DNA of 64,000 nt from Candidatus Binatia bacterium (GCA_026004195.1 BPIQ01000002.1:310001-374000); one strand, 5' to 3'; shown: positions 10,211-20,027, numbered from the stretch's first letter. The notes: generated by a model not told the origin, from the sequence alone. Numbers and translations are program-made.

Positions 10211-10485
10211 CGGGCGGACGTCCTGTAGCCGTAGAGCCAGCGGTTTCTCGTCTTACCCACGTTGACGACGGTGTGCGACGTTCCGGCGGGAATCAGGACC
10301 TCCTCGCCCACGCGGGGTCGAAAAACCCGGCCACCCATCCGGATCTCGATCTCGCCCTCGACGAGCATGACGAGCTCGTCGGTGTCGTGGACGAAGTCGG
10401 CCCAGACCTGTCCCGGCGGGTCCGTCCACACGCCGAAGCTGAAGCCCCTCTCTCGCCAGCTCCTCCGGACGCTCTCCTCGTCCAT
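10207..10485 (-). CDS. Small single-domain cupin protein
   Basis: This 92-residue protein is a minimal cupin_2 barrel: GEIEIRMGGRVFRPRVGEEV followed by LIPAGTSHTVVNVGKTRNRW. The usual first metal motif HxHxxxE is replaced by DFVHDTDELVMLVEGE, with a single histidine, so metal binding may be altered. The second motif PAGTSH is kept. It precedes the GFA-type gene with a 4-base overlap, which suggests joint expression. The substrate cannot be predicted. Confidence 0.75.
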   Translation of the reverse strand: MDEESVRRSWRERGFSFGVWTDPPGQVWADFVHDTDELVMLVEGEIEIRMGGRVFRPRVGEEVLIPAGTSHTVVNVGKTRNRWLYGYRTSAR

Positions 10486-10560
10486 CGTGCATTTCTCCGC
10501 CCGTTGTGTTCTCTATAGCGCAACTTCGGGGTTCGATCACCGGAGAGGGGGGAAGACGTC

Positions 10561-11967
10561 ATGCGCGAACTCTTGCGAAGGCCCGTCGTCGAGGTCGCCC
10601 GCCGGATCGCGGAGAAGGAAATCTCGCCCGTGGAGCTCATGCAGGCGACGCTCGCGAGAATCGAGGAAGCCAATCCGAAGCTCAACGCGTTCGTGGCCCT
10701 TCGAGAGCCGGAGGCCCTTCTCGCCGAGGCCAGGGAAAGCGAAGCTCGCGTGCTCCGCGGGGAGGCGGGGCCGCTCGAAGGAATCCCCGTCGGAGTGAAA
10801 GACCTCGAAGACGTGGCGGGGATGGTCACGAGCTACGGTTCCCTCGTTTTCCGCGACAACGTGGCCCGGAGGGACTCGATCCAGGTCGAGCGACTCCGGG
10901 CGGCCGGTGCGATCGTCGTCGGGAAGACGAACACGCCGGAGTTCGGGTACACGGCCATCACGAAAAACCTGCTCTTCGGCGCCACGCGCAACCCGTGGAA
11001 TCTCGAGCGAAGCCCGGGAGGGTCGAGCGGCGGCTCGGCGGCCGCCATCGCGGGAGGGCTCGTCTCTCTCGTGACGGGCGGCGACGGCGGCGGGTCGATT
11101 CGCATCCCGGCGTCCTTCACGGGCTCTTTCGGCCTCAAGCCGAGCTACAACCGAATCCCCCACGGTCCCATGCCGCTGTGGGTCATGGGCGACACGGCCG
11201 TCTACGGCCCCATCACGCGAACCGTCGAGGATGCGGCACTTCACCTGGACGTGACCTGCGGCCCTCACCCCCTCGACCCGAACTCGCTCCCCCACCCCGG
11301 CTTCTCGTACCGGGCCGTCCTTCCCCACCTGCCTCCGAAACTCCGGATCGCGTTTTCTCCCGACCTGGGCTACGCCGTCGTCCAGACGGACGTCCTCGAC
11401 TGCGTGCGGCGTGCCGTGTCCGTCTTCGAAGAACTGGGGCACCGGGTCGAGGAAATCCAGGGCGGGCCACCGGAGAGTGGCTACGACTGGGGCATCGTGA
11501 ACGCGTTCGAGCTCCTGGGAGAGCTCCGGCCCAAGATCGCCGAGCGCCGCGAGGAGTTCGGGCGCGCCTTTCTGCGCGGCGTGCTCATGGGGGAGCAGAT
11601 GACGCCCGAGATCTGGACGGCCGCGCGCGAGAGGCGCGCCGCCGTCGGGCGCTGGTGTGCGGAGGTTTTCGAGCGCTTCGACCTTCTGCTCACGCCCACC
11701 GTTCCCTTCGACCCGCCGCCCGCCAAGGGTCCGCTTCCCGAAGAAGTGGAAGGACGCCGGCTACCGATCTCGAACGTCGGGTCCTTCACGATTCCCTTCA
11801 ATCTCTCCTGGCACCCGGCAGCCACCGTCCGCGCCGGCTTTTCCCGTGCGGGACTCCCCGTGGGGCTCCAGATCGTGGCGCCACGGCACCGCGACGATCT
11901 CGCGCTGCAGGCGGCGTACGCCTTCGAGAGAGCGCGCCCCTGGTCCGAGGAGTGGCCGGAGGTCTAG
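10561..11967 (+). CDS. Amidase signature family enzyme
   Basis: The 468-residue protein belongs to the amidase signature family (hydrolysis of carboxamides; GatA-like fold). The catalytic Lys is K80 (GIPVGVKD), the glycine/serine-rich [12 protein letters not shown] lies at about 151-162, and the nucleophile region [12 protein letters not shown] at about 173-184 places Ser179. It resembles stand-alone amidases and not GatA: there is no gatB or gatC nearby. A GGAGAGGGGGG-like site precedes the ATG. It converges with cobA/hemD, and its 3' end is part of a degenerate 107-bp tandem duplication. The substrate is unknown. Confidence 0.88.
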   Translation: MRELLRRPVVEVARRIAEKEISPVELMQATLARIEEANPKLNAFVALREPEALLAEARESEARVLRGEAGPLEGIPVGVKDLEDVAGMVTSYGSLVFRDNVARRDSIQVERLRAAGAIVVGKTNTPEFGYTAITKNLLFGATRNPWNLERSPGGSSGGSAAAIAGGLVSLVTGGDGGGSIRIPASFTGSFGLKPSYNRIPHGPMPLWVMGDTAVYGPITRTVEDAALHLDVTCGPHPLDPNSLPHPGFSYRAVLPHLPPKLRIAFSPDLGYAVVQTDVLDCVRRAVSVFEELGHRVEEIQGGPPESGYDWGIVNAFELLGELRPKIAERREEFGRAFLRGVLMGEQMTPEIWTAARERRAAVGRWCAEVFERFDLLLTPTVPFDPPPAKGPLPEEVEGRRLPISNVGSFTIPFNLSWHPAATVRAGFSRAGLPVGLQIVAPRHRDDLALQAAYAFERARPWSEEWPEV

Positions 11968-12158
11968 AACAGGACTCGCACCGAAAAACACTCACAAGCC
12001 CCCTCGTCGCGCGAGCTTCTCGATGGCAGGCGCGAACGCGTGCATCGTGCTCCGAGGAGTGGCCCTAGGTCGGGAGTTGCATCCCCACCGAAAAGCGCTC
12101 AGATGCCGCCGCGCCGGGCGAGTTCCTCGATGGCGCGCACGAACGCGGGAATCGTGTA
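11945..12158. repeat. Degenerate 107-bp tandem duplication at the amidase/hemD junction
   Basis: CCGAGGAGTGGCC at 11945 recurs at 12052. The following words also recur with changes in the same order: CACCGAAAA, GCGCGAGCTTCTCGATGG versus GGGCGAGTTCCTCGATGG, GCGCGAACGCG, and ATCGTG. The unit joins the last codons of the amidase to the last codons of hemD (antisense). The ancestral amidase/hemD junction was duplicated once and has since diverged. The upstream copy is non-coding for HemD. Confidence 0.6.
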
Positions 12159-13619
12159 GGTCTCGGGCTGCACGTCGACGCGGAGGCCCGACTCGCGGGC
12201 CGTCTCGGCGGTGACGGGACCCAGGCAAGCGACGCGACATGTTCGAACCTCCTCGAGAAATCCCTCCTCACGGGCGAGCGAAAGGAAATTCCGTACGGTG
12301 CTCGAGCTCGTGAACGTGAGGAGCGGCGGCTCCCCCGCCGCGAGAAGACGCCGCAAAGGCTCGAGGTCCACGCGCGGCCGCACCACGCGGTAGGCCGGAA
12401 CCTCGTGCACCCGCGCACCACGGCCTTCGAGCTCGCGCGGCAGAAAGGGTCGCGCCCCCACGGCACGCGGGAGGAGGATGCGCATTCCCTCGACGCGCCC
12501 GAGAGCTTCGGCCAGCGCCTCGGCGCGGAACTCGCCGGGGACGACGTCGACGCGGAGGTGCTTTCTTTCGAGAGCGCGCGCCGTCTCCGAGCCGATGGCC
12601 GCAAGCCGCAAGGGTCCGAGCTCGCGAATGTCGCGCCCGAGCGCATCGAGCCGCTCGAAGAAAAAGCGGACGCCGTTGGCGCTGGTGAAAACGAGGAGGT
12701 CGAATTCCCGGATTCCCCGGATCGCCGCATCGAGCGGCCCGAAGGACTCGGGCGGGAGAATCTCGATGGCCGGAAGATAGAGCACTTCCGCGCCGAGCTC
12801 TTCGAGGGGCTCGCCGAGCTCACCCGCTTGCTCGCGGGCGCGCGTGACGACGATCCGGCGGCCGAAAAGAGGCTTCTGCTCGAACCAGGCGAGCTTCTCT
12901 CGCAGGCGGACCACGTTCCCCACGACGGCGAGTGCCGGTGGCTGGATGCGGGCCGCCTCCGCTTTCTCCGCGATGTCGGAGACGGTGCCCACGATCGTCG
13001 TCTGGGCGGCCCGGGATCCCCACCGCACGAGCGCCACGGCCGTCCCGGGGTCGAGCCCCGCGGCGAGAAGCCGTTCCATGTTCCGCCGGAGCTGCCGCGT
13101 CGTCATGAAGAGGACGAGGGTGCCGACCGAGCGGGCCAGGTGCTCCCACGGCACGGCGGGCTCGGCTTTGTCCGGGTATTCGTAGCCAGCAAGAAACGCG
13201 ACACTCGAGGAGTGATCGCGGTGCGTGAGGGGAATGCCCGCGTAAGCCGGGACGGCCACGCCCGCCGTGACTCCCGGCACGACCTCGAACGGGATGCCGT
13301 GGCGCCCGAGCTCCTCGGCCTCCTCGCCGCCCCGGCCGAAGATGAAGGGGTCCCCGCCCTTGAGGCGGACGACGGTCTTGCCTGCCTTCGCGCGCTCGAC
13401 CAGCAGAGTGTGGATGTCCTCCTGCTGCCACTTCGGTCCCCCGCCGTGCTTCCCGACGCAGACGAGCTCGGCACCGGGCGGCGCGAAGCGGAGAAGAGAG
13501 GGGTCCGCGAGATAGTCGTAGACCACGACGTCCGCTTTCTCGAGGCAGCGCCGGCCCCGCAGCGTGAGAAGCCCCGGGTCACCGGGGCCGGCACCGACCA
13601 GGTAAACCTTACCCGTCAC
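12099..13619 (-). CDS. cobA-hemD: Uroporphyrinogen-III C-methyltransferase / uroporphyrinogen-III synthase fusion
   Basis: This bifunctional protein cyclises hydroxymethylbilane to uroporphyrinogen III (HemD) and methylates it twice with SAM to precorrin-2 (CobA), the branch to sirohaem and cobalamin. CobA occupies about 1-245 (LVGAGPGDPGLLTLRG; VRLKGGDPFIFGRGGEE), and HemD about 255-506 (RIVVTRAREQAGEL; LLVFTSANGVRFFFERL; TFTSSSTVRNF). The GTG start at 13619 has GGAGG six bases upstream and overlaps the end of the hemC frame. The fusion and its place after hemC are typical of deltaproteobacteria and clostridia. It is complete at 506 residues. Confidence 0.93.
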   Translation of the reverse strand: MTGKVYLVGAGPGDPGLLTLRGRRCLEKADVVVYDYLADPSLLRFAPPGAELVCVGKHGGGPKWQQEDIHTLLVERAKAGKTVVRLKGGDPFIFGRGGEEAEELGRHGIPFEVVPGVTAGVAVPAYAGIPLTHRDHSSSVAFLAGYEYPDKAEPAVPWEHLARSVGTLVLFMTTRQLRRNMERLLAAGLDPGTAVALVRWGSRAAQTTIVGTVSDIAEKAEAARIQPPALAVVGNVVRLREKLAWFEQKPLFGRRIVVTRAREQAGELGEPLEELGAEVLYLPAIEILPPESFGPLDAAIRGIREFDLLVFTSANGVRFFFERLDALGRDIRELGPLRLAAIGSETARALERKHLRVDVVPGEFRAEALAEALGRVEGMRILLPRAVGARPFLPRELEGRGARVHEVPAYRVVRPRVDLEPLRRLLAAGEPPLLTFTSSSTVRNFLSLAREEGFLEEVRTCRVACLGPVTAETARESGLRVDVQPETYTIPAFVRAIEELARRGGI

Positions 13620-14800
13620 GATTCCTCCGCCCTCCTGCGATCGCCTCCCCAGCCTGTCGGCTTCGCCTCGCCGATCCCTTGATTCTCCGCGACTGCCTCC
13701 TTCGGCCTCCGACGCTCCCTTCCCCGTGCTCCGATTCTCTCGCGGCCTTCGATCTCTCCCTCGTCTCCGATCGTTTCTTTCCTTCTTGCCTCCTGGCCTC
13801 CGTTCTCTCCGTTTCCTGCGCCGTGTTCCTGGCCTCCGTATCCTCGCCGTCCTCCTCTTCTTCCGTCTCCCCCGGTCTCTCGATCTCGTCGAGGATTTCG
13901 CGTCCGCCGGCGTGGAGCAACCGCTCGGCGAGAGCCTCTCCGAGGGCACGCGCGTCCCGGAGATGCCCGCGGTTCTCGCCCCGCACCACCCGCGCGCCGT
14001 CCAGGCTCGCAATGAGCGCCCGGAGCACCAGATCCTCTCCTTCCACCTCCGCGTAAGCGGCGATCGGTGTCCTGCAACTCCCCCCGGCCGTCGCAAGAAA
14101 AGCGCGCTCCGCTTCCACGGCAGCCCGGCTCTCGGGGCGGTCGAGGCAGCGGGCGAACTCGGCGGATCCGTCGCGCCGGCCCTCGACGGCAAGCGCACCC
14201 TGACCCGGCGCCGGGACGAACACCCGAGGGTCGAGCGGAACGGCACGGGCCCGGAGAGCGAGCCGGCGGAGTCCCGCCGCCGCGAGCACCAGGGCCTCGA
14301 GCTGCCTCGCCCGGAGCTTTCCGAGCCGCGTCTCCACGTTTCCCCGCACGGGCACCATGTGGAGGTCGTACCGTTCGGCCCACAGCAGCGACATCCGCCG
14401 CAGGCTCGACGTCCCGACACGCGCCCCTTCCGGCAGCTCTCGGAGCGCGAACCCCTCGCGCGTCACGAGCACGTCCCTCGGGTCTTCGCGCTCGGGGACC
14501 GCCACGACCTCGAGACCCTCCGGCAACTCGACGGGCAGGTCCTTCATCGAGTGGACGGCGAGGTCGACGGCGCCGGCGAGAAGGGCTTCTTCGATTTCCT
14601 TGACGAAGAGTCCCTTTCCCGCCCACTGCGTGAGCGAGCGACCTGTCGAGAAAGCGGTCTCCCGAAGTCCGCACGATCTCGAGCTCGAAGCGCACGTCCG
14701 GAAACGCCGCCGCGAGCCTCTCCCGCACCCAGTTCGCCTGCGCCCGCGCGAGCCGGCTTCCGCGCGTCCCGATGCGTACGACTCTCGGCGGCGAGGGCAC
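13609..14800 (-). CDS. hemC: Hydroxymethylbilane synthase (frameshift near the N-terminus; unusual charged C-terminal tail)
   Basis: HemC polymerises four porphobilinogens. The N-terminus (GTG 14800) reads VRIGTRGSRLARAQANWVRE to GDRFLDR. SLTQWAGKGLFVKEIEEALL continues in another frame, so a frameshift lies at 14632-14641, where GAGC is repeated in tandem. The rest is normal: HSMKDLP, RVGTSSLRR, VRGNVETRLGKL and GGSCRTPIAAY (cofactor Cys). After about residue 310 comes an 85-residue tail of Glu, Arg, Lys and Gly that overlaps the cobA start. The frameshift may be a sequence error because the gene is essential. The start lies 2 bp after hemA. Confidence 0.85.
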
Positions 14801-14802
14801 GT

Positions 14803-16137
14803 TCAATCGCCCTTGCGCCCGGAAATCCGGCGGAGACGAGGAGCCGGCCGGATCTCTTCCTCGCCCTCGTCGTCGAGCCGGAAAAGGTCGCGAGCGGCGG
14901 CGATGTAGTACTTCTCGGTCCGGTCGTCGGCGGGCTCTTTGAGCTTCGAGAGCGGCCCGTGGAGGATTTTCTTCACGATGGCCGACGTCATGGCGTCGAG
15001 GGCCTGCTTTTCCTTCTCGCCGAGCGGCCCGAGGGAAGCGAGCGTCCTCGCGAGCTCCTCCTGCCGGATGCGCTCGCACCGCTCGCGGAGCGCCACGATG
15101 GTCGGCACGGCCTCGAGCGACTCGAGCCAGCGCTCGAAGCTCTCGACCTCGCGGGTGACGAGCTCCTCGGCCTTGGCACTCTCGCGGAGCCGCTCTTCAC
15201 GGTTCACCTCGACGACACCCTCGAGGTCGTCGATGTCGTAGAGGTAGACGTTTTCGATCTCGTTGATCCGCGGGTCGAAATTCCGCGGCACGCCGAGGTC
15301 GATGAGAAACATCGGAGCCCGCTGCCGCTGCCGCATGGCTTCCTGCACGAGCGGGCGCGTGAGCACGAACTCCTGGCTCCCGGTCGACCCGAGGACCACG
15401 TCCGCCATGTGGAGGTAGCGCGGGAAGTGCTCGAACGGCACCGGAGTTCCGCCGAACTCGCGGGCGAGTGCCACGGCGCGGTCGAAGGTACGGTTGGTGA
15501 CGATGAGCTCGCCGATCCCCTGGCCGAGAAGGTGACGCGCGGCGAGCTCGCTCATCCGGCCCGCGCCGATCAGCATGACGCACTTGTTCTCGAGGCGGTC
15601 GAAGATCTTGCGGGCGAGCTCGACGGCTGCCGAGCTCACCGACACCGCCCGGCTTCCGATCCCCGTCTCGGCCCGCACGCGCTTGGCGACCGAAAAGGCC
15701 TTGTGGAAGCAGCGGTGGAGCACCGTTCCGGTCGCCCCGGCGGCGGAGGCACGCGTGTAGGACTCCTTCACCTGGCCGAGGATCTGCGGCTCCCCGACGA
15801 CCATGGAGTCGAGGCTTGCGGCCACGCGGAAGAGATGCCGGACGGCTTCCGCGTCCCGGTACGCATAGAGGGCGCTCTCGAAATCCGTCCTGCCCGTCCG
15901 GTCACGCGAACGGAGGAACGTCCGGATCGAGTCGAGGGCGAGCTCCGGGTTCCGCGTGCCGCAGACCACTTCGACGCGGTTACAGGTCGAGAGCACGACC
16001 GCCTCGTCGACGCCGGGAAGCGCAAGGAGCTCCCGGTAGGCCTCCTCGGATTCCTCGGTGGGGACGGCCAGGGCTTCGCGCACCTCGACCGGCGCGGTGT
16101 GGTGGCTCAGCCCGACGAGCAGGATCCGTGTCTTCAT
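14803..16137 (-). CDS. hemA: Glutamyl-tRNA reductase
   Basis: The enzyme reduces Glu-tRNA(Glu) to glutamate-1-semialdehyde, the first committed step of C5-type haem synthesis. The 444-residue protein has the catalytic Cys52 in STCNRVEV, the conserved EPQILGQVKESY, the NADPH-binding LIGAGRMSELAARHL (about 185-199) and a C-terminal dimerisation domain with LHGPLSKLKEP. The C-terminus carries an extra acidic/basic segment (DDEGEEEIRPAPRLRR). ATG 16137 overlaps the ccsA stop (ATGA). The preceding open frame is only a read-through in ccsA. Confidence 0.96.
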   Translation of the reverse strand: MKTRILLVGLSHHTAPVEVREALAVPTEESEEAYRELLALPGVDEAVVLSTCNRVEVVCGTRNPELALDSIRTFLRSRDRTGRTDFESALYAYRDAEAVRHLFRVAASLDSMVVGEPQILGQVKESYTRASAAGATGTVLHRCFHKAFSVAKRVRAETGIGSRAVSVSSAAVELARKIFDRLENKCVMLIGAGRMSELAARHLLGQGIGELIVTNRTFDRAVALAREFGGTPVPFEHFPRYLHMADVVLGSTGSQEFVLTRPLVQEAMRQRQRAPMFLIDLGVPRNFDPRINEIENVYLYDIDDLEGVVEVNREERLRESAKAEELVTREVESFERWLESLEAVPTIVALRERCERIRQEELARTLASLGPLGEKEKQALDAMTSAIVKKILHGPLSKLKEPADDRTEKYYIAAARDLFRLDDEGEEEIRPAPRLRRISGRKGD

Positions 16138-16955
16138 GAGCCGAAGCGGCCTCCGTGGCGTCCGGGAAAAACGAGGTTCATGCCGAAAAACGAGACCACG
16201 AGCACGGCGAAACCCACGATCGTGAGCGTGGCGGCCCTCCTGCCCCGCCACCCCGCACTCCGCATCTGGAGGAGAACGGCGTAAAGGAGCCAGGTCACCG
16301 CCGACCAGACCTCGACCGGCTCCCACGACCAGAAAGCCCCCCAGGCCGTCTTCGCGAGAACGGCCCCGGTCACGATCGCCAGCGTGAAAAGCGCGAAACC
16401 CCAGGTCACGAAGCGGTGGTTCAACTCGTCGAGGCGCTCGAGGGACGGCAGGCGGCGGAAAAGGCCGCTGCGTCGTTTGGCCTTGAGCTGGTTTTCCTGG
16501 AGCAGGTAGGCGAGGCTCAGGCAAAAGGCGACACCCAGGATCGCGTAGCCCAGGAACGCCGGCGCGATGTGCACCGGGAGCCAGGCGTTCTTGAGCGACT
16601 CCGGAAGCTCCTCGACGCCCGAGTAGAAGACGTACGAAGAAAACGTGAAGAGAAAGGCGAGCGGCGCGACGAAGGCCCCGAGAACCCCGAGGCCGCTCCG
16701 CCGCTCGAGAAGGAGCTGGGCGCCCACGACGAGCCAGCCGACGAGCGAGAGCCCCTCGTGGAAGCTCGTGACGGGGAGATAACCGGCTTCGAAGGCCCGT
16801 ACGAGAAGGGCGAGCGTGTGGACCGTGAAGCCCGAGGCCAGAAGAAAGCTCCCGCCCCGGTGGAGCCGATCGGAGGAAAAGAGCAGGTGGACGACGAACC
16901 CGCCCGTGGCGAGAAAGTAGAGCGTGGCGGCGACGACGAGAAAGGAAAGGTCCAT
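16134..16955 (-). CDS. ccsA: CcsA/HemX-type cytochrome c assembly membrane protein
   Basis: The 273-residue protein has about eight membrane segments and the tryptophan-rich WGAFWSWEPVEVWSAVTW loop (about 209-226) of haem-handling CcsA/CcmC/HemX proteins. It also has conserved histidines in FHEGLSLVGW, PVHIAPAFLGY and LNHRFVTWGF. It sits directly before hemA, the position of hemX or ccsA in many genomes. The role may be haem delivery for cytochrome c maturation or HemX-like control of HemA. The sequence cannot separate these. No ccsB/resB is nearby. Confidence 0.85.
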   Translation of the reverse strand: MDLSFLVVAATLYFLATGGFVVHLLFSSDRLHRGGSFLLASGFTVHTLALLVRAFEAGYLPVTSFHEGLSLVGWLVVGAQLLLERRSGLGVLGAFVAPLAFLFTFSSYVFYSGVEELPESLKNAWLPVHIAPAFLGYAILGVAFCLSLAYLLQENQLKAKRRSGLFRRLPSLERLDELNHRFVTWGFALFTLAIVTGAVLAKTAWGAFWSWEPVEVWSAVTWLLYAVLLQMRSAGWRGRRAATLTIVGFAVLVVSFFGMNLVFPGRHGGRFGS

Positions 16956-16964
16956 GCGCGTCCC

Positions 16965-17603
16965 CTACGGAACGGGTGCCGCGCCCGCCCGACGAAGCTC
17001 TTCTTCGACACGCTGCCTGTCGCCCGCGCGCAGCGCCTCGAGGAGGGGGCCTTCCAGGAGCCGTTCGAGTGTCTCCTTCCGCCGGGCAGCATCGAGCCCC
17101 GACTCTCGCAATCTCGCCCGGATCTCGCCGAGAAGCCGGAGCAGCGCCGCGTACTCGGGCCCGAATTCCCGCTCCCAACGCTCGCGGATCTTGCGGGCCA
17201 GGAGCGGGCTCTTCCCGCCCGTGGAAGCGGCGAGAAGCAAGTCCCCTCTTCGAAGAATCGCAGGCGAGGAGAAGCTACCGAACTCGGGCCGGTCGAAAAC
17301 GTTGAGGAAAACCCGCCGCTCCGACGCTTCCCGCGCAATTTCGGGCAAAAGCTCCTCCGGAGCTTCCGTCACGTAGGCGAGCCACGCGCCGTCGAGGTCT
17401 TCGGGCCGGAATTCACGCGGGACGTGCCGCACCTCGCCCCGCGACGCACGCTCGGCAAGCTCCGGGCACAGGGCCGGTGCCACGACCGTGACCCTGGCCC
17501 CCGCTTCGAGGAGCGCCGCGACCCGGCGGGCCGCCTCGGGACCGCCGCCCGCGACCACGCAAGCGCGGTCCGTCAAGTCCAGAACGATCGCGTGCCCTGC
17601 CAT
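16965..17603 (-). CDS. Precorrin-2 dehydrogenase / sirohydrochlorin ferrochelatase (CysG N-terminal type)
   Basis: The 212-residue protein corresponds to the NAD-binding and dimerisation domains of CysG (Met8p-like), which oxidise precorrin-2 to sirohydrochlorin and insert iron. It has the Rossmann motif CVVAGGGPEAARRVAALLEA (about 15-34), NVFDRPEFGSFSSPAILRRG and the conserved STGGKSPLLARKIRE. It complements the CobA domain in cobA/hemD, so the pair gives a complete sirohaem branch. It lies 9 bp before ccsA. The C-terminus (about 175-212) is longer than the minimal domain. Confidence 0.88.
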   Translation of the reverse strand: MAGHAIVLDLTDRACVVAGGGPEAARRVAALLEAGARVTVVAPALCPELAERASRGEVRHVPREFRPEDLDGAWLAYVTEAPEELLPEIAREASERRVFLNVFDRPEFGSFSSPAILRRGDLLLAASTGGKSPLLARKIRERWEREFGPEYAALLRLLGEIRARLRESGLDAARRKETLERLLEGPLLEALRAGDRQRVEEELRRAGAAPVP

Positions 17604-17639
17604 GCTCGACCTTCCCTAGCATAGCGCGGCGCCCGGCCT

Positions 17640-18128
17640 TCACAACTCCGCGCCTTTTCGGGCCCTCTCGTACGCCTCGCGAACCTCGGGCGGCGCCTGG
17701 ACGAGCTCGATCAGCACGCCTTCGCCGCCGATCGGAGCCTCGTCGCTTCCCTTCGGGTGGATGAAACAGACGTCGTGACCCGCGGCGCCTTTGCGAATCC
17801 CGCCCGGCGCGAAGCGCACCCCCTGCTGCGTAAGCCACTCGACGGCCGCGCGGAGGTCGTCCACCCAGAGGCCGATGTGGTTGAGCGGCGGTTCGTGCAC
17901 TCTGGGCTTTCGGGCGGGGTCGACGGGTTCCATGAGGTCGACCTCCACCCGGAAGGGCCCCTCGCCGAGCACGGCAATGTCCTCGTCGACGTTCTCGCTC
18001 TCGCTCCGGAAGTGCCCTTCGATCCGCAGCCCGAGAACGTCGACCCAGAGCCGCCGGAGTGCGTCCTTTTTCGGTGCGCCCACGGCGATTTGCTGCACGC
18101 CGAGAATGCGGAACGGTCTCTCTCTCAC
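17640..18128 (-). CDS. VOC/glyoxalase-family protein (methylmalonyl-CoA epimerase-like)
   Basis: The protein has a two-module VOC fold: module 1 begins [20 protein letters not shown] then VLGLRIEG, and module 2 begins [20 protein letters not shown] and ends [16 protein letters not shown]. The [17 protein letters not shown] and LIELV elements resemble methylmalonyl-CoA epimerases, but metal ligands are not fully conserved. GTG 18128 has GGAGGAGG upstream and is preferred over GTG 18149, which only gives an overlap with the aminotransferase stop. The substrate is unknown. Confidence 0.75.
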   Translation of the reverse strand: MRERPFRILGVQQIAVGAPKKDALRRLWVDVLGLRIEGHFRSESENVDEDIAVLGEGPFRVEVDLMEPVDPARKPRVHEPPLNHIGLWVDDLRAAVEWLTQQGVRFAPGGIRKGAAGHDVCFIHPKGSDEAPIGGEGVLIELVQAPPEVREAYERARKGAEL

Positions 18129-18145
18129 GTTCGCCTCCTCCGAGT

Positions 18146-19339
18146 TCACGAAAGTCGCCCGAGGGCCCGGGCCATGGCGTCCGTCCCCCGCGCGAGGTTC
18201 TCCCGCGACGTCGCGTAGGAAATCCGGATGTGCGTCGGGTACCCGAAGTCCGTGCCACCGACGACGGCCACGCCGGCCTCTTCGAGGAGATAGAGCGCGA
18301 GGTCCTCCCCGCTCCGGATCTCGCCGCCTTTCCAGCGGCGACCCATGTAAGCCGAGCAGTCGGGAAAGACGTAAAAGGCCCCGCCTGGCTTCGGGCAGCG
18401 GATCCCGGGAATGCTACGGAGCCGCTCCACGATGAAGTCCCGCCGCCGGGCGAACTCCGCCATCATCTTCCCGACGCAGTCCTGAGGTCCCGAGAGCGCT
18501 TCGGCGGCTGCGGCCTGCGCCACGGCGCTCGGGTTCGACGTCATCTGCCCCTGGAGTTTGCTCATCGCCGCCAGGAGCTCTCGCGGCCCCGCGCTGTATC
18601 CCACGCGCCAGCCCGTCATGGCGTAGGTCTTCGAGACCGAGTTCACGACGAGCGTCCTTTCCCTGAGCTCGGGAGCGATCCGCAGGAGGTGGGGAGGCCG
18701 CTCGCCGTCGTAGACCATCATCTCGTACACGTCGTCCGAGACGAGAAAAAGCTCGCTTTCGACGAGGACCCGAGCGATGGCGGCAAGCTCCTCCTCGGAG
18801 TAGGTCACGCCGGCCGGGTTGCTCGGGCTGTTCCAGACGAGCGCGCGCGTTCCGGGGCCGATGGCCTCGCGCAGCGCCTCCGCCGAAAGCTTGAACCCTT
18901 CTTCCACGCGCGTGGGAAGAATCCGTGCCCGAGCGCCCGCGAGGGCGAGCATGTCCGGATAGCTCACCCAGTACGGCGCCGGCAGCAGAACCTCGTCCCC
19001 GTCCTCGAAAAGCGCCTGGAAGGCCACGTAGAGGGCGTGTTTTCCCCCGCAGTGCGCCATGACTTCCGAGGGGGCGTACTCGAGTCCGTTGTCGCGCCGG
19101 AGTTTCGTGACGATGGCTTCCTTGAGCTCGCGGGTGCCGCCGACGGGCGTGTATTTCGTCGCGCCCGCCTCGAGTGCCCGCCACGCCGCCCGCTTGATGT
19201 GCTCGGGCGTGTCGAAATCGGGCTCGCCCGCGCCGAAGTCCACGACCTCCACGCCGCGGGCGCGCAGCTCCGCGGCCTTTTCCGTCACGGCCATCGTGGC
19301 CGAAGGTTTCACGCGCCGGACACGCTCGCTGAGTTTCAT
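18146..19339 (-). CDS. Class I pyridoxal-phosphate aminotransferase (aspartate aminotransferase family)
   Basis: This 397-residue fold-type I aminotransferase has [13 protein letters not shown] near the start, the substrate-loop [16 protein letters not shown], the PLP-contact [16 protein letters not shown], the PLP lysine K237 in [16 protein letters not shown], and the carboxylate-binding arginine in HIRISYA. It matches the AspC/Ib subgroup that makes aspartate or related amino acids; the exact substrate is not fixed. ATG 19339 ([18 protein letters not shown]) is preferred over a TTG 33 bases upstream because the family begins here. Confidence 0.88.
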   Translation of the reverse strand: MKLSERVRRVKPSATMAVTEKAAELRARGVEVVDFGAGEPDFDTPEHIKRAAWRALEAGATKYTPVGGTRELKEAIVTKLRRDNGLEYAPSEVMAHCGGKHALYVAFQALFEDGDEVLLPAPYWVSYPDMLALAGARARILPTRVEEGFKLSAEALREAIGPGTRALVWNSPSNPAGVTYSEEELAAIARVLVESELFLVSDDVYEMMVYDGERPPHLLRIAPELRERTLVVNSVSKTYAMTGWRVGYSAGPRELLAAMSKLQGQMTSNPSAVAQAAAAEALSGPQDCVGKMMAEFARRRDFIVERLRSIPGIRCPKPGGAFYVFPDCSAYMGRRWKGGEIRSGEDLALYLLEEAGVAVVGGTDFGYPTHIRISYATSRENLARGTDAMARALGRLS

Positions 19340-19526
19340 CGTGCTGGTTCGGCGAGTTTCATCGCGAGACAAAAGGAGAAAGAAAAACGCCTTTACCGAA
19401 GCTCACCGGTCTACCCGAGCCCACCGGTTCGCGAAGAAATCCCCGATCGGAGGAGTTTCTCACGTAAAAACGCGACACGAGATCGACGCCGCGGCTCACA
19501 CCGCCAGGATGTTCTCGGCCTCGCGC

Positions 19527-20027
19527 TCACGGCCGCCGGCCGAATTTTTCGAGCAGGCGGCGGTGGACCCCCTCGGGGACGAGGCCGCGAATGTCACCGC
19601 CGAGGCTCGCGACCTCGCGCACCAGGCGCGAGCTCGTGTAGAAGTGCGCCTCTCCGGTCGCGAGAAAGAAGGTTTCGATGTGCGGCTTCAGGTGCCGGTT
19701 CATCATCGCCATCTGGAACTCGTATTCGAAGTCCGAGACGGCACGGAGCCCGCGGACGATGGCACGCGCCTGCACGCGCTCGCAGTAATCGACGAGGAGT
19801 CCGTCGAACCGGTCGACCAGGACGCGGTCCCCCAGGTCGCGCACCGCATCGCGGATCATCTCCACCCGCTCTTCGGGCGTGAAGAGCGCCGACTCCTTGT
19901 TCGGGTTGTAGGCGACGGCGACGATCACGCGGTCGAAGGCGCAAAGCGCGCGGCGGACGATGTCGAGATGCCCGTTCGTGAAGGGGTCGAACGACCCCGC
20001 GTAGACGGCGGTGTGGGGAGCGGTCAC
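19527..20027 (-). CDS. coaD: Phosphopantetheine adenylyltransferase
   Basis: CoaD transfers AMP from ATP to 4'-phosphopantetheine in coenzyme A synthesis. The 166-residue protein has the nucleotidyltransferase signature GSFDPFTNGHLDIVRRA (11-27), VAYNPNKESALFTPEER, RGLRAVSDFEYEFQMAMMN and the YTSSRLVREVASLGGD loop. The GTG start at 20027 lies one base after the rsmD stop, with GAAGG upstream. A longer upstream frame only repeats the rsmD end. rsmD-coaD is a common bacterial operon. Confidence 0.94.
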   Translation of the reverse strand: MTAPHTAVYAGSFDPFTNGHLDIVRRALCAFDRVIVAVAYNPNKESALFTPEERVEMIRDAVRDLGDRVLVDRFDGLLVDYCERVQARAIVRGLRAVSDFEYEFQMAMMNRHLKPHIETFFLATGEAHFYTSSRLVREVASLGGDIRGLVPEGVHRRLLEKFGRRP

